Shown: piece by piece, positions 27,527 to 36,346 of the stretch | Layout: every line of letters starts with the position of its first letter | Position numbering within the stretch: position 1 is the stretch's first letter | Source: an uncultured Aquimarina sp. | Lineage (GTDB): Bacteria > Bacteroidota > Bacteroidia > Flavobacteriales > Flavobacteriaceae | Direction of reading: 5' to 3' | Assembly (NCBI GenBank): GCA_947498785.1 | Contig: CANMLS010000003.1 | Location: forward strand, 124,001-188,000 | DNA: 64,000 bases | Translations under genes and position numbers: made by a program | The notes under the pieces: model-generated | What the model saw: the letters and a program-made list of their open reading frames with translations, nothing else | Databases searched by the model: none | What the model was told of the DNA's origin: nothing

Positions 27527-27883
27527 ATGAATATCGAAGCATTCAGAGAATATTGTCTTGCAAAAAAAGGAGTTACAGAAGAATTTCCATTTGATGAAAA
27601 TACGCTTGTTTTTAAAGTAATGGGCAAAATGTTTGCTTTGACAGGATTAGAAAGAATTCCGTTTAGTGTTAATCTAAAATGTGACCCAGAACGTGCCATC
27701 GAACTTCGCGAATATCATCCCGAAATCACTCCTGGATATCATATGAGTAAAAAACATTGGAATACTGTTAACTTTTCTGAAGGATTAGCTACTAATATAA
27801 TACTCGAGTTAATAGATCACTCCTATGATTTAGTAGTGAGTGGTTTGACTAGAAAGATAAAACAAGAATTAGAAAAACTTTAA
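27527..27883 (+). CDS. MmcQ/YjbR family protein
   Basis: A 118-residue protein of the MmcQ/YjbR (DUF419) family with a CyaY-like fold. EFPFDENTLVFKVMGKMFAL, NLKCDPERAIELRE and MSKKHWNTV are conserved. Its biochemical role is not known; some members are thought to bind DNA. Last gene of the run. Confidence 0.9.
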   Translation: MNIEAFREYCLAKKGVTEEFPFDENTLVFKVMGKMFALTGLERIPFSVNLKCDPERAIELREYHPEITPGYHMSKKHWNTVNFSEGLATNIILELIDHSYDLVVSGLTRKIKQELEKL

Positions 27884-27977
27884 TCAAAAGCATTATAGAA
27901 CAAAAAGCGTATAGATAAGAAACGTATTTAAAACAATACTTTCTTTTATTTCATATTCACTGTTCTACTCAAAATAT

Positions 27978-29747
27978 ATGAATAATCCACACAAATTTTA
28001 TAGAGAACAAATTGCTCTACATACCATTTCACTCAAAAAAATAAAAAAACAACTAGCTATTTCCAGTACCATGCGGTTATTTGTTTTTTTGATTCTTGTT
28101 GCAGTTATCTATTTTGGCTATCCCAACACTCAAATTATTATTGCTAGTATAGTTATTGGAATTGCTTCCTTTATATTTTTGGTCAATCGACATACCAATC
28201 TTACCTATACCAAAAACAAGATAAAACAATTAATAGATATTAATCAGTTAGAGCTGGATGTTTTTGAAGGTAATGTTAGCCAACTTGATAATGGAGCATC
28301 GTTTATTGATTCTACCCACCCTTACAGCCATGATATCGATCTGTTTGGGAAACAATCTTTTTTTCAATATGCTAACCGTACGACCACTTTGGCAGGAAAA
28401 AGTAAATTGGCAAAAATACTTACTGCAAATTCAATAGATCATATTGAGAGTAAACAAGAAGCCATAGAGAATCTATCTCAGCTACCCAAGTGGCGACAAG
28501 AATTTAGTGCCATTGCTTCTCTGGTGAATGTTACGGTTACCGTTTCTTCAATTCAGAAATGGCTTCAACAATATACTCCTTTTGTTCCTAAAATCATGAG
28601 GGTACTTCCTGCTATTGTTTCTGGGGTTTCAGTTATCATGTTAATATTACTATTTACAGAGGTCATTACATTTAACATTTTTCTACTATGGTTTTTTATC
28701 GGTCTCACCATAACAGGAACACAAATCAAAAAAATTAATAAACTCTATCACGATGCTAATAAAGTAAAAGATACATTCGAACAATATTATAAACTAGTCG
28801 ATAAAATCGAAAACACTGACTTTCAAGCTTCTCTATTGCAAGAAAAAAAACAACTTGTAATTAGTGAAACTGAAAAAGCTTCACATACCTTAAAACAATT
28901 CGCAAGTATACTTAACGCTTTTGATCAGCGTAATAATATGATATTTGGTGTTCTGGCTAATGGATTAATACTTTGGGATATTCTACAAAGTTATCGTATC
29001 GAAAAATGGATTGCCAAAAATTATGATAAAGTCTCTCAATGGTTCGAAGTAATTGCGTTTTTTGATGGGTATAACTCCCTAGGAAATTTTGCTTTTAATC
29101 ATCCAGAGTATATCTATCCAAAAATAACCTCAGATAATATTATACTTAAGGCTAAGGATTTAGGACACCCTATGCTTAACAGTCAAAAAAGAATTGATAA
29201 TGATATCACTATTCATAAAGAAGAATTCTTTATTATCACTGGAGCCAATATGGCAGGTAAAAGTACTTTTTTACGCACTGTTGCATTGCAACTCGTGATG
29301 TCAAATATTGGTTTACCTATTTGCGCAGCATCCTGTGAGTATCGCCCTATTAAGCTTATTAGTAGTATACGCACATCAGATTCTCTAAGCGATGATGCCT
29401 CATATTTCTTTTCAGAACTTACACAGCTTAAAAAAATTGTGGATGCGTTAGAAACTGATGAGTACTTTATCATTTTGGACGAAATCCTAAAAGGCACTAA
29501 TAGTAAAGACAAAGCTGCAGGATCCCGTAAATTTGTAGAAAAATTAGTAAAAGCTAAGGCCACTGGGATTATCGCTACTCATGACTTAAGTCTTTGCGAA
29601 ATAGCTTCAGAATTATCACAGGTAAAAAATCGCTTTTTTGATGCACAAATTGTTAACGACGAACTCTATTTTGATTATAAATTTAAAGATGGAATTTGTC
29701 AGAATATGAATGCTTCTTTTTTACTCAATAAAATGGGTATTGTCTGA
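27978..29747 (+). CDS. membrane-anchored MutS-like ATPase
   Basis: A 589-residue protein that combines membrane segments with a MutS C-terminal domain. Two hydrophobic hairpins lie at about residues 32-67 and 211-252. The lever-like helical region follows, and the ATPase core begins near 410: Walker A GANMAGKST with Lys428, a SYFFSELTQLKK region, Walker B FIILDEILKGTNSKDK and the ATHDLSL switch. There is no N-terminal mismatch-recognition domain and no Smr domain, so it is neither MutS1 nor MutS2. Its job is unknown, but location at the membrane is predicted. Confidence 0.85.
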   Translation: MNNPHKFYREQIALHTISLKKIKKQLAISSTMRLFVFLILVAVIYFGYPNTQIIIASIVIGIASFIFLVNRHTNLTYTKNKIKQLIDINQLELDVFEGNVSQLDNGASFIDSTHPYSHDIDLFGKQSFFQYANRTTTLAGKSKLAKILTANSIDHIESKQEAIENLSQLPKWRQEFSAIASLVNVTVTVSSIQKWLQQYTPFVPKIMRVLPAIVSGVSVIMLILLFTEVITFNIFLLWFFIGLTITGTQIKKINKLYHDANKVKDTFEQYYKLVDKIENTDFQASLLQEKKQLVISETEKASHTLKQFASILNAFDQRNNMIFGVLANGLILWDILQSYRIEKWIAKNYDKVSQWFEVIAFFDGYNSLGNFAFNHPEYIYPKITSDNIILKAKDLGHPMLNSQKRIDNDITIHKEEFFIITGANMAGKSTFLRTVALQLVMSNIGLPICAASCEYRPIKLISSIRTSDSLSDDASYFFSELTQLKKIVDALETDEYFIILDEILKGTNSKDKAAGSRKFVEKLVKAKATGIIATHDLSLCEIASELSQVKNRFFDAQIVNDELYFDYKFKDGICQNMNASFLLNKMGIV

Positions 29748-29937
29748 GGCTTGCCTTGTGCTTCGAGGTTGTTGATTTAAATAGGTTGTAAAATATTTGC
29801 AAACACGAAATGACAGCCTTTATGAGTGAATACAAAACCTATGTTGATGTAACCTAATACACTAATAATACCCTGAACCCCTTGTTTAAAGCCCAAACTA
29901 TCAAAAGAGATAAGTATTATACAGGCTTTTTTAAAAT

Positions 29938-30385
29938 TGAGAAGGTGTGATTCCTTATAATAGATTTGAATTTCTATTAAAATTTGATACATTTTTAAAT
30001 CAACTGGAATACGGTGCCCGTGCAATAGATATATCTGGTTCTTTTGATAAGATCCTGCAAGAGTGCGCTATACTTACTTCTGTCAAAAACTGGAAAAAAG
30101 TTTTATTAGTTCGTTGTTTAGAATAACAACAAAAATCAGGAAAAATTAATAACGAAATAATAGCGGTATATCGTTGGTTTTTACCTTTGCCAGAGTTAGA
30201 CATAAACCCTAAATTAGTACAGAATATCAAACTGGCAGAAGTCGCTACGGGAATCGGTCCTGAAAATGTTCGCACTCCTAGATTACCCCTTGTTGGAGAA
30301 GAATGAAAAAAGGTATTGAAAGTCATTGAAAATGAGTTAAAGAAAGGATCAGAGTTACCCGATTATAAAAACATTGATTTAATGT
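29938..30385 (+). pseudogene. broken DapA-family 1-pyrroline-4-hydroxy-2-carboxylate deaminase
   Basis: Fragments of a dihydrodipicolinate synthase-like protein of the hydroxyproline pathway can be read in one frame. The expected WEGVIP head appears as stop-EGVIP, then DTFLNQLEYGARAIDISGSF, an in-frame TAA in RCLE-stop-QQKSGK, then YRWFLPLPELDINPKLVQNIKLAEVATGIG and VRTPRLPLVGEE followed by TGA. The catalytic Tyr and Lys region is deleted: about 146 codons remain of roughly 300. The gene would have converted the pyrroline to 2,5-dioxovalerate, the substrate of the aldehyde dehydrogenase at 30957. Confidence 0.85.
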
Positions 30386-30440
30386 AAAAATGAATTAATG
30401 ATACAATAAAAGCTTATGAAGGAGTATTAAAAACAGCATC

Positions 30441-30508
30441 AAAAAAATTATAAGTAGTTTCTAGTGCTAGAAAAAAATTACCTCCTTTGATTAAAGTATT
30501 AAAACATT
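30441..30508 (+). repeat. decayed duplicate of the 3' end of the next gene
   Basis: About 60 bases here match 30836-30905, the end of the four-helix-bundle gene, at roughly 80 percent by eye. In frame both read VVS-x-ARK before the stop. It seems to be the tail of a lost tandem copy. Confidence 0.5.
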
Positions 30509-30527
30509 GAAGAAATAGATACTATAT

Positions 30528-30890
30528 ATGGAAAAAATGGAGTTCATTAAACAATTTAAAAACAGAACTAAAAAACTATCTGTGGATATTATTTTAATGT
30601 ATAATACTCTCAAAAAAACAGAAGCAACTAAAGTAATCGGATACCAAATCATAAAAAGTGCAACATCCACTGCAGCTAACTATAGAGCATCTTGTATTTC
30701 GAGATCTAAGAAAGAATTTTATTCTAAAATTTCAATAACAGTGGAAGAAGCAGATGAGACAGTATTTTGGTTAGAGGTTTTAAGAGATTCAGAATTGGCC
30801 TCCCGTAAAATAATTGATCCTTTATTAAAAGAAGCAGAAGAAATTGTAAAAGTAGTTTCAAAAGCTAGAAAAAATACCTCATTTGACTAA
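30528..30890 (+). CDS. four-helix-bundle protein (S23 / 23S rRNA IVS family)
   Basis: A 120-residue protein of the family first found inside 23S rRNA intervening sequences. FKNRTKKLSVDIILMY, QIIKSATSTAANYRASCISRSKKEFYSKI and the ETVFWLEVLRDSEL helix are characteristic. A second ATG at 30537 is an equal start candidate. Members are often stray genes placed between unrelated cistrons; here it lies inside the hydroxyproline cluster, next to a partial duplicate of itself. The function is not known. Confidence 0.88.
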   Translation: MEKMEFIKQFKNRTKKLSVDIILMYNTLKKTEATKVIGYQIIKSATSTAANYRASCISRSKKEFYSKISITVEEADETVFWLEVLRDSELASRKIIDPLLKEAEEIVKVVSKARKNTSFD

Positions 30891-30956
30891 AGTATTGTAT
30901 AATTTCAATATTAAAACATTAGCTCCTTAAAACATTAATTCATTATCTCATTGAAT

Positions 30957-32540
30957 ATGATAACTGGAAAAAACTATATAGGAAATCAACTTTCTGCAGA
31001 AGGAAATAGAACCTATAAAACATATAACCCCAAGCTAAATCTTGAAAATGAACATACATTCTATGAAGCCACTGATCAAGAGATAGAAAAAGCAGTTTCA
31101 TTAGCTGCTGAAGCATTTAAAACATATAAAAAAACTTCTGGAACAAAAAAAGCAGAATTTATAAATACCATTGCAGATGAGATTTTGGCTTTAGGTGATC
31201 TTTTAATACAAACCTATATCTCTGAAACAGGTTTACCAGAAAGAAGAGCAAAAGAGGAACGAGGAAGAACTGTTGGGCAACTAAGAGCTTTTGCTGAATT
31301 AGTATCAGAGGGTTCTTGGGTAGAAGCAACTATAGATACCGCTGATCCAGATAGAGCGCCGATCCCTAAACAAGATATTAGAAAAATGCTAGTGCCATTG
31401 GGACCTATAGTCGTTTTTGGAGCTAGTAACTTTCCGTTGGCTTACTCTACTGCTGGTGGAGATACAGCTGCTGTATTTGCTGCGGGGTGTCCTGTGATTG
31501 TAAAATCACATCCAATGCATGCCGCTACAGGAGAACTGGTCGCTTCTGCAATTCACAATGCTGTTCAAAAAACTAGAATGCCAAACGGTATATTCTCTAA
31601 TTTAAACAGCTCAGGTATTGAGGTAGGAGTTCAATTAGTAAAACACCCCAAGGTAAAAGCTGTTGGCTTTACAGGAAGTATTCGAGCAGGTAGAGCATTA
31701 TTTGATCTTGCTTCGCAACGACCAGAACCCATACCTGTATTTGCAGAAATGGGAAGTATTAACCCCGTCATTTTGCTTCCTGAAGCAACAAAAACTAGAG
31801 GAGAAGTTTTAGCTAAAACCTATGCTAATTCCATAACATTAGGAACTGGCCAGTTTTGCACTAATCCAGGCTTGATTTTGAGCATAAAAGGAGAAGCTCT
31901 CAATAATTTCATCAATATACTCTCTGATGAAATCATTAGTATAGAACCTTCATGCATGTTACACCCCAATATTATAACCAACTATGAGAACAATAAAATC
32001 CATGTTTTACAACAAAATGGTATACATGTAATCGCAGAATATGATGGTGATTTACTAGTCAATCATGCCAGACAAACGATAATAAAAGTAGAAGGAAAAA
32101 CATTTTTGGAGAACCCCAGACTTCATCAGGAGATATTTGGACCTTTTTCTATGATCGTACAATGCAAGGATATTAAGGAATTAGAAGATATAATTTTGAA
32201 TCTCGAAGGACAGCTTACAGGAACTATTCTTGCAGAAAAAGACGAAGCTATACACTATAGCTCTGTGATCGAAGCATTACAAAACCGAGTAGGTAGAATC
32301 ATTTATAATGGTGTTCCTACGGGGGTAGAAGTATGTCCTGCTATGTTGCATGGTGGGCCCTATCCAGCATCTACTGACAGTAGATTTACAGCAGTTGGCA
32401 TTCACTCGATAAAACGTTGGGTAAGACCTATTAGTTATCAGAGCTGGCCAAATCATTTATTACCTGATGAACTAAAAAACGAAAATCCTTTAGGGATTTC
32501 AAGACTTGTTGACGGCAATCCTAGTCAACATAAAATCTGA
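30957..32540 (+). CDS. 2,5-dioxovalerate (alpha-ketoglutarate semialdehyde) dehydrogenase
   Basis: A 527-residue NADP-type aldehyde dehydrogenase. The catalytic Cys301 is in GTGQFCTNPG and the general base Glu in VFAEMGSINP; the cofactor segment is GFTGSIRAGRALFDLA. The DRAPIPKQDIRKM region and length fit the branch acting on alpha-ketoglutarate semialdehyde, the last step of hydroxyproline breakdown. The ATG at 30957 is preferred to the TTG at 30951. Its context (DapA-like pseudogene before, 4-hydroxyproline epimerase after) supports the assignment. Confidence 0.9.
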   Translation: MITGKNYIGNQLSAEGNRTYKTYNPKLNLENEHTFYEATDQEIEKAVSLAAEAFKTYKKTSGTKKAEFINTIADEILALGDLLIQTYISETGLPERRAKEERGRTVGQLRAFAELVSEGSWVEATIDTADPDRAPIPKQDIRKMLVPLGPIVVFGASNFPLAYSTAGGDTAAVFAAGCPVIVKSHPMHAATGELVASAIHNAVQKTRMPNGIFSNLNSSGIEVGVQLVKHPKVKAVGFTGSIRAGRALFDLASQRPEPIPVFAEMGSINPVILLPEATKTRGEVLAKTYANSITLGTGQFCTNPGLILSIKGEALNNFINILSDEIISIEPSCMLHPNIITNYENNKIHVLQQNGIHVIAEYDGDLLVNHARQTIIKVEGKTFLENPRLHQEIFGPFSMIVQCKDIKELEDIILNLEGQLTGTILAEKDEAIHYSSVIEALQNRVGRIIYNGVPTGVEVCPAMLHGGPYPASTDSRFTAVGIHSIKRWVRPISYQSWPNHLLPDELKNENPLGISRLVDGNPSQHKI

Positions 32541-32571
32541 TTTTAAAACCTATATTTAACATCAATATCAA

Positions 32572-34314
32572 ATGAAAATCACCAAAATTATCATCATTAC
32601 AATTTTATTTTTAAATTTTGGGTGCGCCGAAAAAAATGAGGTAAAAGACAAAGAAAATCCATCAGATCAGCTTCATACTATTATTACTCAAATTGATGAA
32701 AGAGAAAGTCATGATAAAGAAGAATATCCTTTAGGCATCTTCACCAAAGAATATTTCAAAACCGAAGCAGATTTTGCACAAAAAAAACTACTAGAACTCT
32801 CCACCATTGATAGAAACCAACTTAAAGAGACTGATAGAATATCCTTTGATCTTTTAAAATTTGTTTTACAAAATAAAATCGATTATTATGAATTTGAAAA
32901 TTATCTAAATCCATTACTGTCAGATTCTGGTTTCCACAATAATCTTAATTACATAGTTAAGCCATTAACTACCTATAAACAGGTAAAAGAATATCTAAAT
33001 AAACTCAATGCAATCCCTGTATTTGTAGATCAACATATTGTAAACATACAAGAAGGTCTCAAAAAAGGAGTTTCGCAACCAAGAATTATATTCGAAGGAT
33101 ATGAGTCAACATATAATGACCATATTGTTGATAATATTGAAAATAGTTTCTTCTATTCTCCTTTTAAAAACTTACCAAAAACATTATCACAAGCTCAAAA
33201 AGATTCTGTAATCACTTCTGCAAAAGAGACCATAAAGAACAATGTCGTTCCTCAATTTAAAAGAATTAAAACCTTCTTCGAAACCGAATATTTTCCCAAT
33301 ACAAGAACTACTATTGGCGTATCTCAGACTCCAAATGGAAAAGAATATTATCAAAATAAAATAAACTTTTACACCACTAGTACCAAATACACTGCTGATG
33401 ATATTCATACTATAGGATTAAAAGAGGTATCTCGTATAAAAACTCAAATGGAACAAATCATAAAAGACCTTGAATTTCAGGGTAGTTTTACTGACTTTTT
33501 AAAATTCCTTCGTACCGATGAGCAATTTTATGCTAAGACTCCAGAAGAATTATTAATGATTGCCCGGGATATGGCAAAGCGAGTAGATGAGCAATTACCT
33601 CGGTTTTTTAAAACATTACCCAGAAAACCATATGGTGTAGCCCCAGTACCCGATGCAATTGCGCCAAAATATACAACGGGTAGATATGTAGGAACAAAAG
33701 CAGATAGTACAGAACCTGGATATTATTGGGTAAACACCTATGATTTACCTAGCAGAACATTATATACATTACCATCTCTTACCGTTCATGAAGCCGTTCC
33801 TGGACATCATTTACAAGGGAGTCTTAATAATGAACTTGGTGATAGCATCCCTAAATTTAGAAAAGATCTCTATTTATCAGTATATGGAGAAGGCTGGGCT
33901 CTATACTCAGAATTTCTGGCAGAAGAAATGGGTATGTATACTACACCGTATGAGCATTTTGGTAAATTAACATACGAGATGTGGAGAGCTTGTAGATTGG
34001 TAGTTGATACAGGAATTCATGCAAAAGGTTGGACACGAGAACAAGTAGTAGATTATATGGCTTCAAATACGGCATTATCGTTACACGAAATACATACAGA
34101 AACAGATCGATACATCTCTTGGCCCGGACAAGCTTTATCTTATAAAATCGGAGAATTAAAAATAAGAGAACTTAGAAAAAAAGCTGAAACTGAACTAGGT
34201 AATAAATTCGACATACGAGAATTTCATGAAGTTATTCTAGAACAAGGAACGGTTACGCTTTCAATTTTAGAAAATAGAATTATTGCTTATATCCAAAGAA
34301 CAAAAAATGGCTAG
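32572..34314 (+). CDS. DUF885 family lipoprotein, putative metallopeptidase
   Basis: A 580-residue protein of the DUF885 family, related to gluzincin peptidases. The signal peptide ends in a lipobox FGC, so it is anchored in the envelope. The putative zinc motif is HEAVPGHH at residues 406-413, and GEGWALYSEFLAEEMG supplies the third ligand. It may cut small proline- or hydroxyproline-containing peptides, given that it lies between the dehydrogenase and the epimerase; that is inference. The stop overlaps the epimerase start by eight bases. Confidence 0.85.
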   Translation: MKITKIIIITILFLNFGCAEKNEVKDKENPSDQLHTIITQIDERESHDKEEYPLGIFTKEYFKTEADFAQKKLLELSTIDRNQLKETDRISFDLLKFVLQNKIDYYEFENYLNPLLSDSGFHNNLNYIVKPLTTYKQVKEYLNKLNAIPVFVDQHIVNIQEGLKKGVSQPRIIFEGYESTYNDHIVDNIENSFFYSPFKNLPKTLSQAQKDSVITSAKETIKNNVVPQFKRIKTFFETEYFPNTRTTIGVSQTPNGKEYYQNKINFYTTSTKYTADDIHTIGLKEVSRIKTQMEQIIKDLEFQGSFTDFLKFLRTDEQFYAKTPEELLMIARDMAKRVDEQLPRFFKTLPRKPYGVAPVPDAIAPKYTTGRYVGTKADSTEPGYYWVNTYDLPSRTLYTLPSLTVHEAVPGHHLQGSLNNELGDSIPKFRKDLYLSVYGEGWALYSEFLAEEMGMYTTPYEHFGKLTYEMWRACRLVVDTGIHAKGWTREQVVDYMASNTALSLHEIHTETDRYISWPGQALSYKIGELKIRELRKKAETELGNKFDIREFHEVILEQGTVTLSILENRIIAYIQRTKNG

Positions 34315-35317
34315 TACTTCTTTTAAATGTATTGACGCACATACTTGTGGAAATCCAATAAGAGTAGTAACTACAGGACATCCTAATCTTATAGGAAATA
34401 CAATGAACGAAAAACGTCAACATTTTCTAAGAGAATATGATTGGATTAGAACTGGATTAATGTTCGAACCAAGAGGGCATGATATGATGAGTGGTAGTTT
34501 TTTGTTTGATCCACATGATCTACAGAATGATTTTGCTATTCTATTTATCGAAACCTCAGGTTGCCTTCCCATGTGCGGTCATGGCACAATAGGAACAATC
34601 ACAATTGCAATCGAAAGAGGTTTGATACAACCAAAAACACCAGGCAAAATTAGAATGGAAGCCCCTGCAGGTTTGGTAGAAATCGAATACCAACAAACAG
34701 GAAAAAAAGTAGATTGGGTAAAACTAAAAAATGTAAAACCTTATCTCGCTGCAGAAGATTTAAGCATTGATTGTCCAGAGCTAGGCGAGATAACTTTTGA
34801 TGTAGCTTATGGTGGTAATTATTATGCAATTATTGATCCTCAAAAGAATTTTAACGGATTACAAAATTATACTGCAGGAAAATTGATTCAATACTCCCAG
34901 ATCATAAGGGAGCGTATTAACAAAAAATATCCCAATACGTTTATTCATCCAGAAAATGAGACTATAAGAGATGTAAGTCATATCCTTTGGACAGGAGAAC
35001 CAATTCATTCTGATTCGTCTGGCAGAAACGCCGTCTTTTATGGTAATAAGGCTATAGATCGATCTCCATGTGGAACAGGAACCTCTGCTCGAATGGCACA
35101 ATTATATGCCAAAGGAAAGTTAAAAAAAGGAGATGAGTTCATTCACGAAAGTTTTATTGGAAGCACATTTACAGGACGTATCGAGGAAGAAACAACATTA
35201 GACAATAAAAAAGCTATTGTTCCCAGTATTCAGGGTTGGGCAAAAATATATGGTGACAATACCATTTCTATTGATGATGAAGATGATCCTTATGCATATG
35301 GATTTCAGGTCATTTAA
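34307..35317 (+). CDS. 4-hydroxyproline 2-epimerase (proline racemase family)
   Basis: A 336-residue cofactor-free epimerase. Both catalytic cysteines are present: Cys90 in LPMCGHGTIG and Cys255 in RSPCGTGTSARMA. A Cys/Cys pair distinguishes 4-hydroxyproline epimerases and proline racemases from the Ser- or Thr-containing dehydratases of the family. It converts trans-4-hydroxy-L-proline to cis-4-hydroxy-D-proline, the first pathway step. The start is ATG 34307, within the last codons of the DUF885 gene, which implies coupled translation. Confidence 0.92.
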   Translation: MASTSFKCIDAHTCGNPIRVVTTGHPNLIGNTMNEKRQHFLREYDWIRTGLMFEPRGHDMMSGSFLFDPHDLQNDFAILFIETSGCLPMCGHGTIGTITIAIERGLIQPKTPGKIRMEAPAGLVEIEYQQTGKKVDWVKLKNVKPYLAAEDLSIDCPELGEITFDVAYGGNYYAIIDPQKNFNGLQNYTAGKLIQYSQIIRERINKKYPNTFIHPENETIRDVSHILWTGEPIHSDSSGRNAVFYGNKAIDRSPCGTGTSARMAQLYAKGKLKKGDEFIHESFIGSTFTGRIEEETTLDNKKAIVPSIQGWAKIYGDNTISIDDEDDPYAYGFQVI

Positions 35318-35403
35318 ACCCACATTATGGAGTACACACAGATATCAAGTCATAGAAATTAATCAGGCTGTGGTAAAATATAACATAAAAACGTCTCCTA
35401 ATT

Positions 35404-35542
35404 CCTGAGAGTACATGAAAGATATATTACATGCTCTCAGGTTTTCTGGCAAGACTTCCAGAATTCTGGAAACCCTCTCCGGTTTTCTGGCAGCACTTCT
35501 GGAGCTCCGGAAAACGTCTCAGGTTTTCTGGCAAGATTTCCA
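35404..35542. repeat. 41-bp tandem repeat with nested palindromes
   Basis: GGTTTTCTGG occurs at 35440, 35481 and 35522, so the period is exactly 41 bp over three units. Each unit adds a palindrome: TCCAGAATTCTGGA at 35458-35471 and TTCTGGAGCTCCGGAA near 35498-35513. In front of it is a hairpin with arms at 35404-35417 and 35430-35441. The rest of the 382-base gap between the epimerase and the broken oxidoreductase (35318-35403 and 35543-35699) shows nothing I can name. Confidence 0.7.
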
Positions 35543-35699
35543 TATTCATAGAATGATTCCAAATAACAACATAAAAAATCATTATATCTTTCTTTTACTT
35601 TACTTCATTCTATGTATTAGCTCTACTAAAAAAAGTAACTTTAGCAGAACATAAAAACCAATACTCAAAATGAGTCCTTATTCATTGTTTCATTAAAAT

Positions 35700-36062
35700 A
35701 TTAAAAAATCGAAAAATTGTATCATCATTGGCGGTGGAATTATCGGATTATGTTCTGCATATTATCTAAATAAAGAAGGGCATCAAGTAACTATATTAGA
35801 TCAATCTTCTATGGATTTTGGAGCTTCATATGTCAATGCAGGATATCTATCACCAAGTCATATTATTCCCCTTGCAGCTCCTGGTGTAATGAAAAAAGGA
35901 TTGAAATGGATGCTTAATTCTTCTAGCCCTCTGTATATAAAACCTCATCTCAATGCAGATTTTTTACGTTGGACCTGGGCCTTTAACAAATCGTGCTCGT
36001 TAGAAAATGTAAATCGAGGTATTCTGGCAATCAAAGATATAGCTATAGAGGTCAGTAGTTAA
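35700..36062 (+). pseudogene. 5' fragment of FAD-dependent D-hydroxyproline dehydrogenase
   Basis: The frame opens with IKKSKNCIIIGGGIIGLCSAYYL, a DAO-type FAD-binding motif, and continues with TILDQSSMDFGASYVNAGYLSPSH to a stop at 36060-36062. There is no ATG; the first codon in place is ATT. Only about 120 residues of an expected 410 or so are here. The matching 3' end is found at 37995-38201. The intact enzyme would oxidise cis-4-hydroxy-D-proline, the product of the epimerase upstream. Confidence 0.85.
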
Positions 36063-36346
36063 TCACATATCAATTCTGCTTGATTTATTTTATCAGCTAT
36101 GACCATTTTTGTTATTAGATTATTGAATATAATTTGCTTTGTGATCTATTTATTCTAAAACAGAATTCATTAAAATACCTGTTTAGATTATCATCACTTT
36201 CAGGATTTGACTTGATGTATCATTGTGTGAAGTGCTTTAAAGTTGAGTCCTTTGTTACTTTCTATTTGAGAAATATCATGGTTTTTAGTAAAATTATATT
36301 ATTATTTATCGAGTTTATATATATTTACAGATAATCAAACTTATAT
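36063..36346. other. non-coding left part of the inserted DNA
   Basis: Very AT-rich sequence with no recognisable gene. It separates the oxidoreductase 5' fragment from the toxin-like gene and presumably contains the promoter of the latter, though I see no clean TAnnTTTG box. Confidence 0.4.

Noticed and set aside
29777..30025. Minus-strand 82-codon frame downstream of the MutS-like gene
   Set aside because: It is antisense to the head of the DapA-like pseudogene, whose plus-strand similarity is clear.
35434..35542. Possible CRISPR-like array
   Set aside because: Only three units; the spacing segments are themselves similar and palindromic rather than unique, and no cas genes are near.
36134..36334. 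66-codon frame in the left part of the cassette
   Set aside because: Hydrophobic, AT-driven sequence with no family resemblance and no clear promoter or start context.
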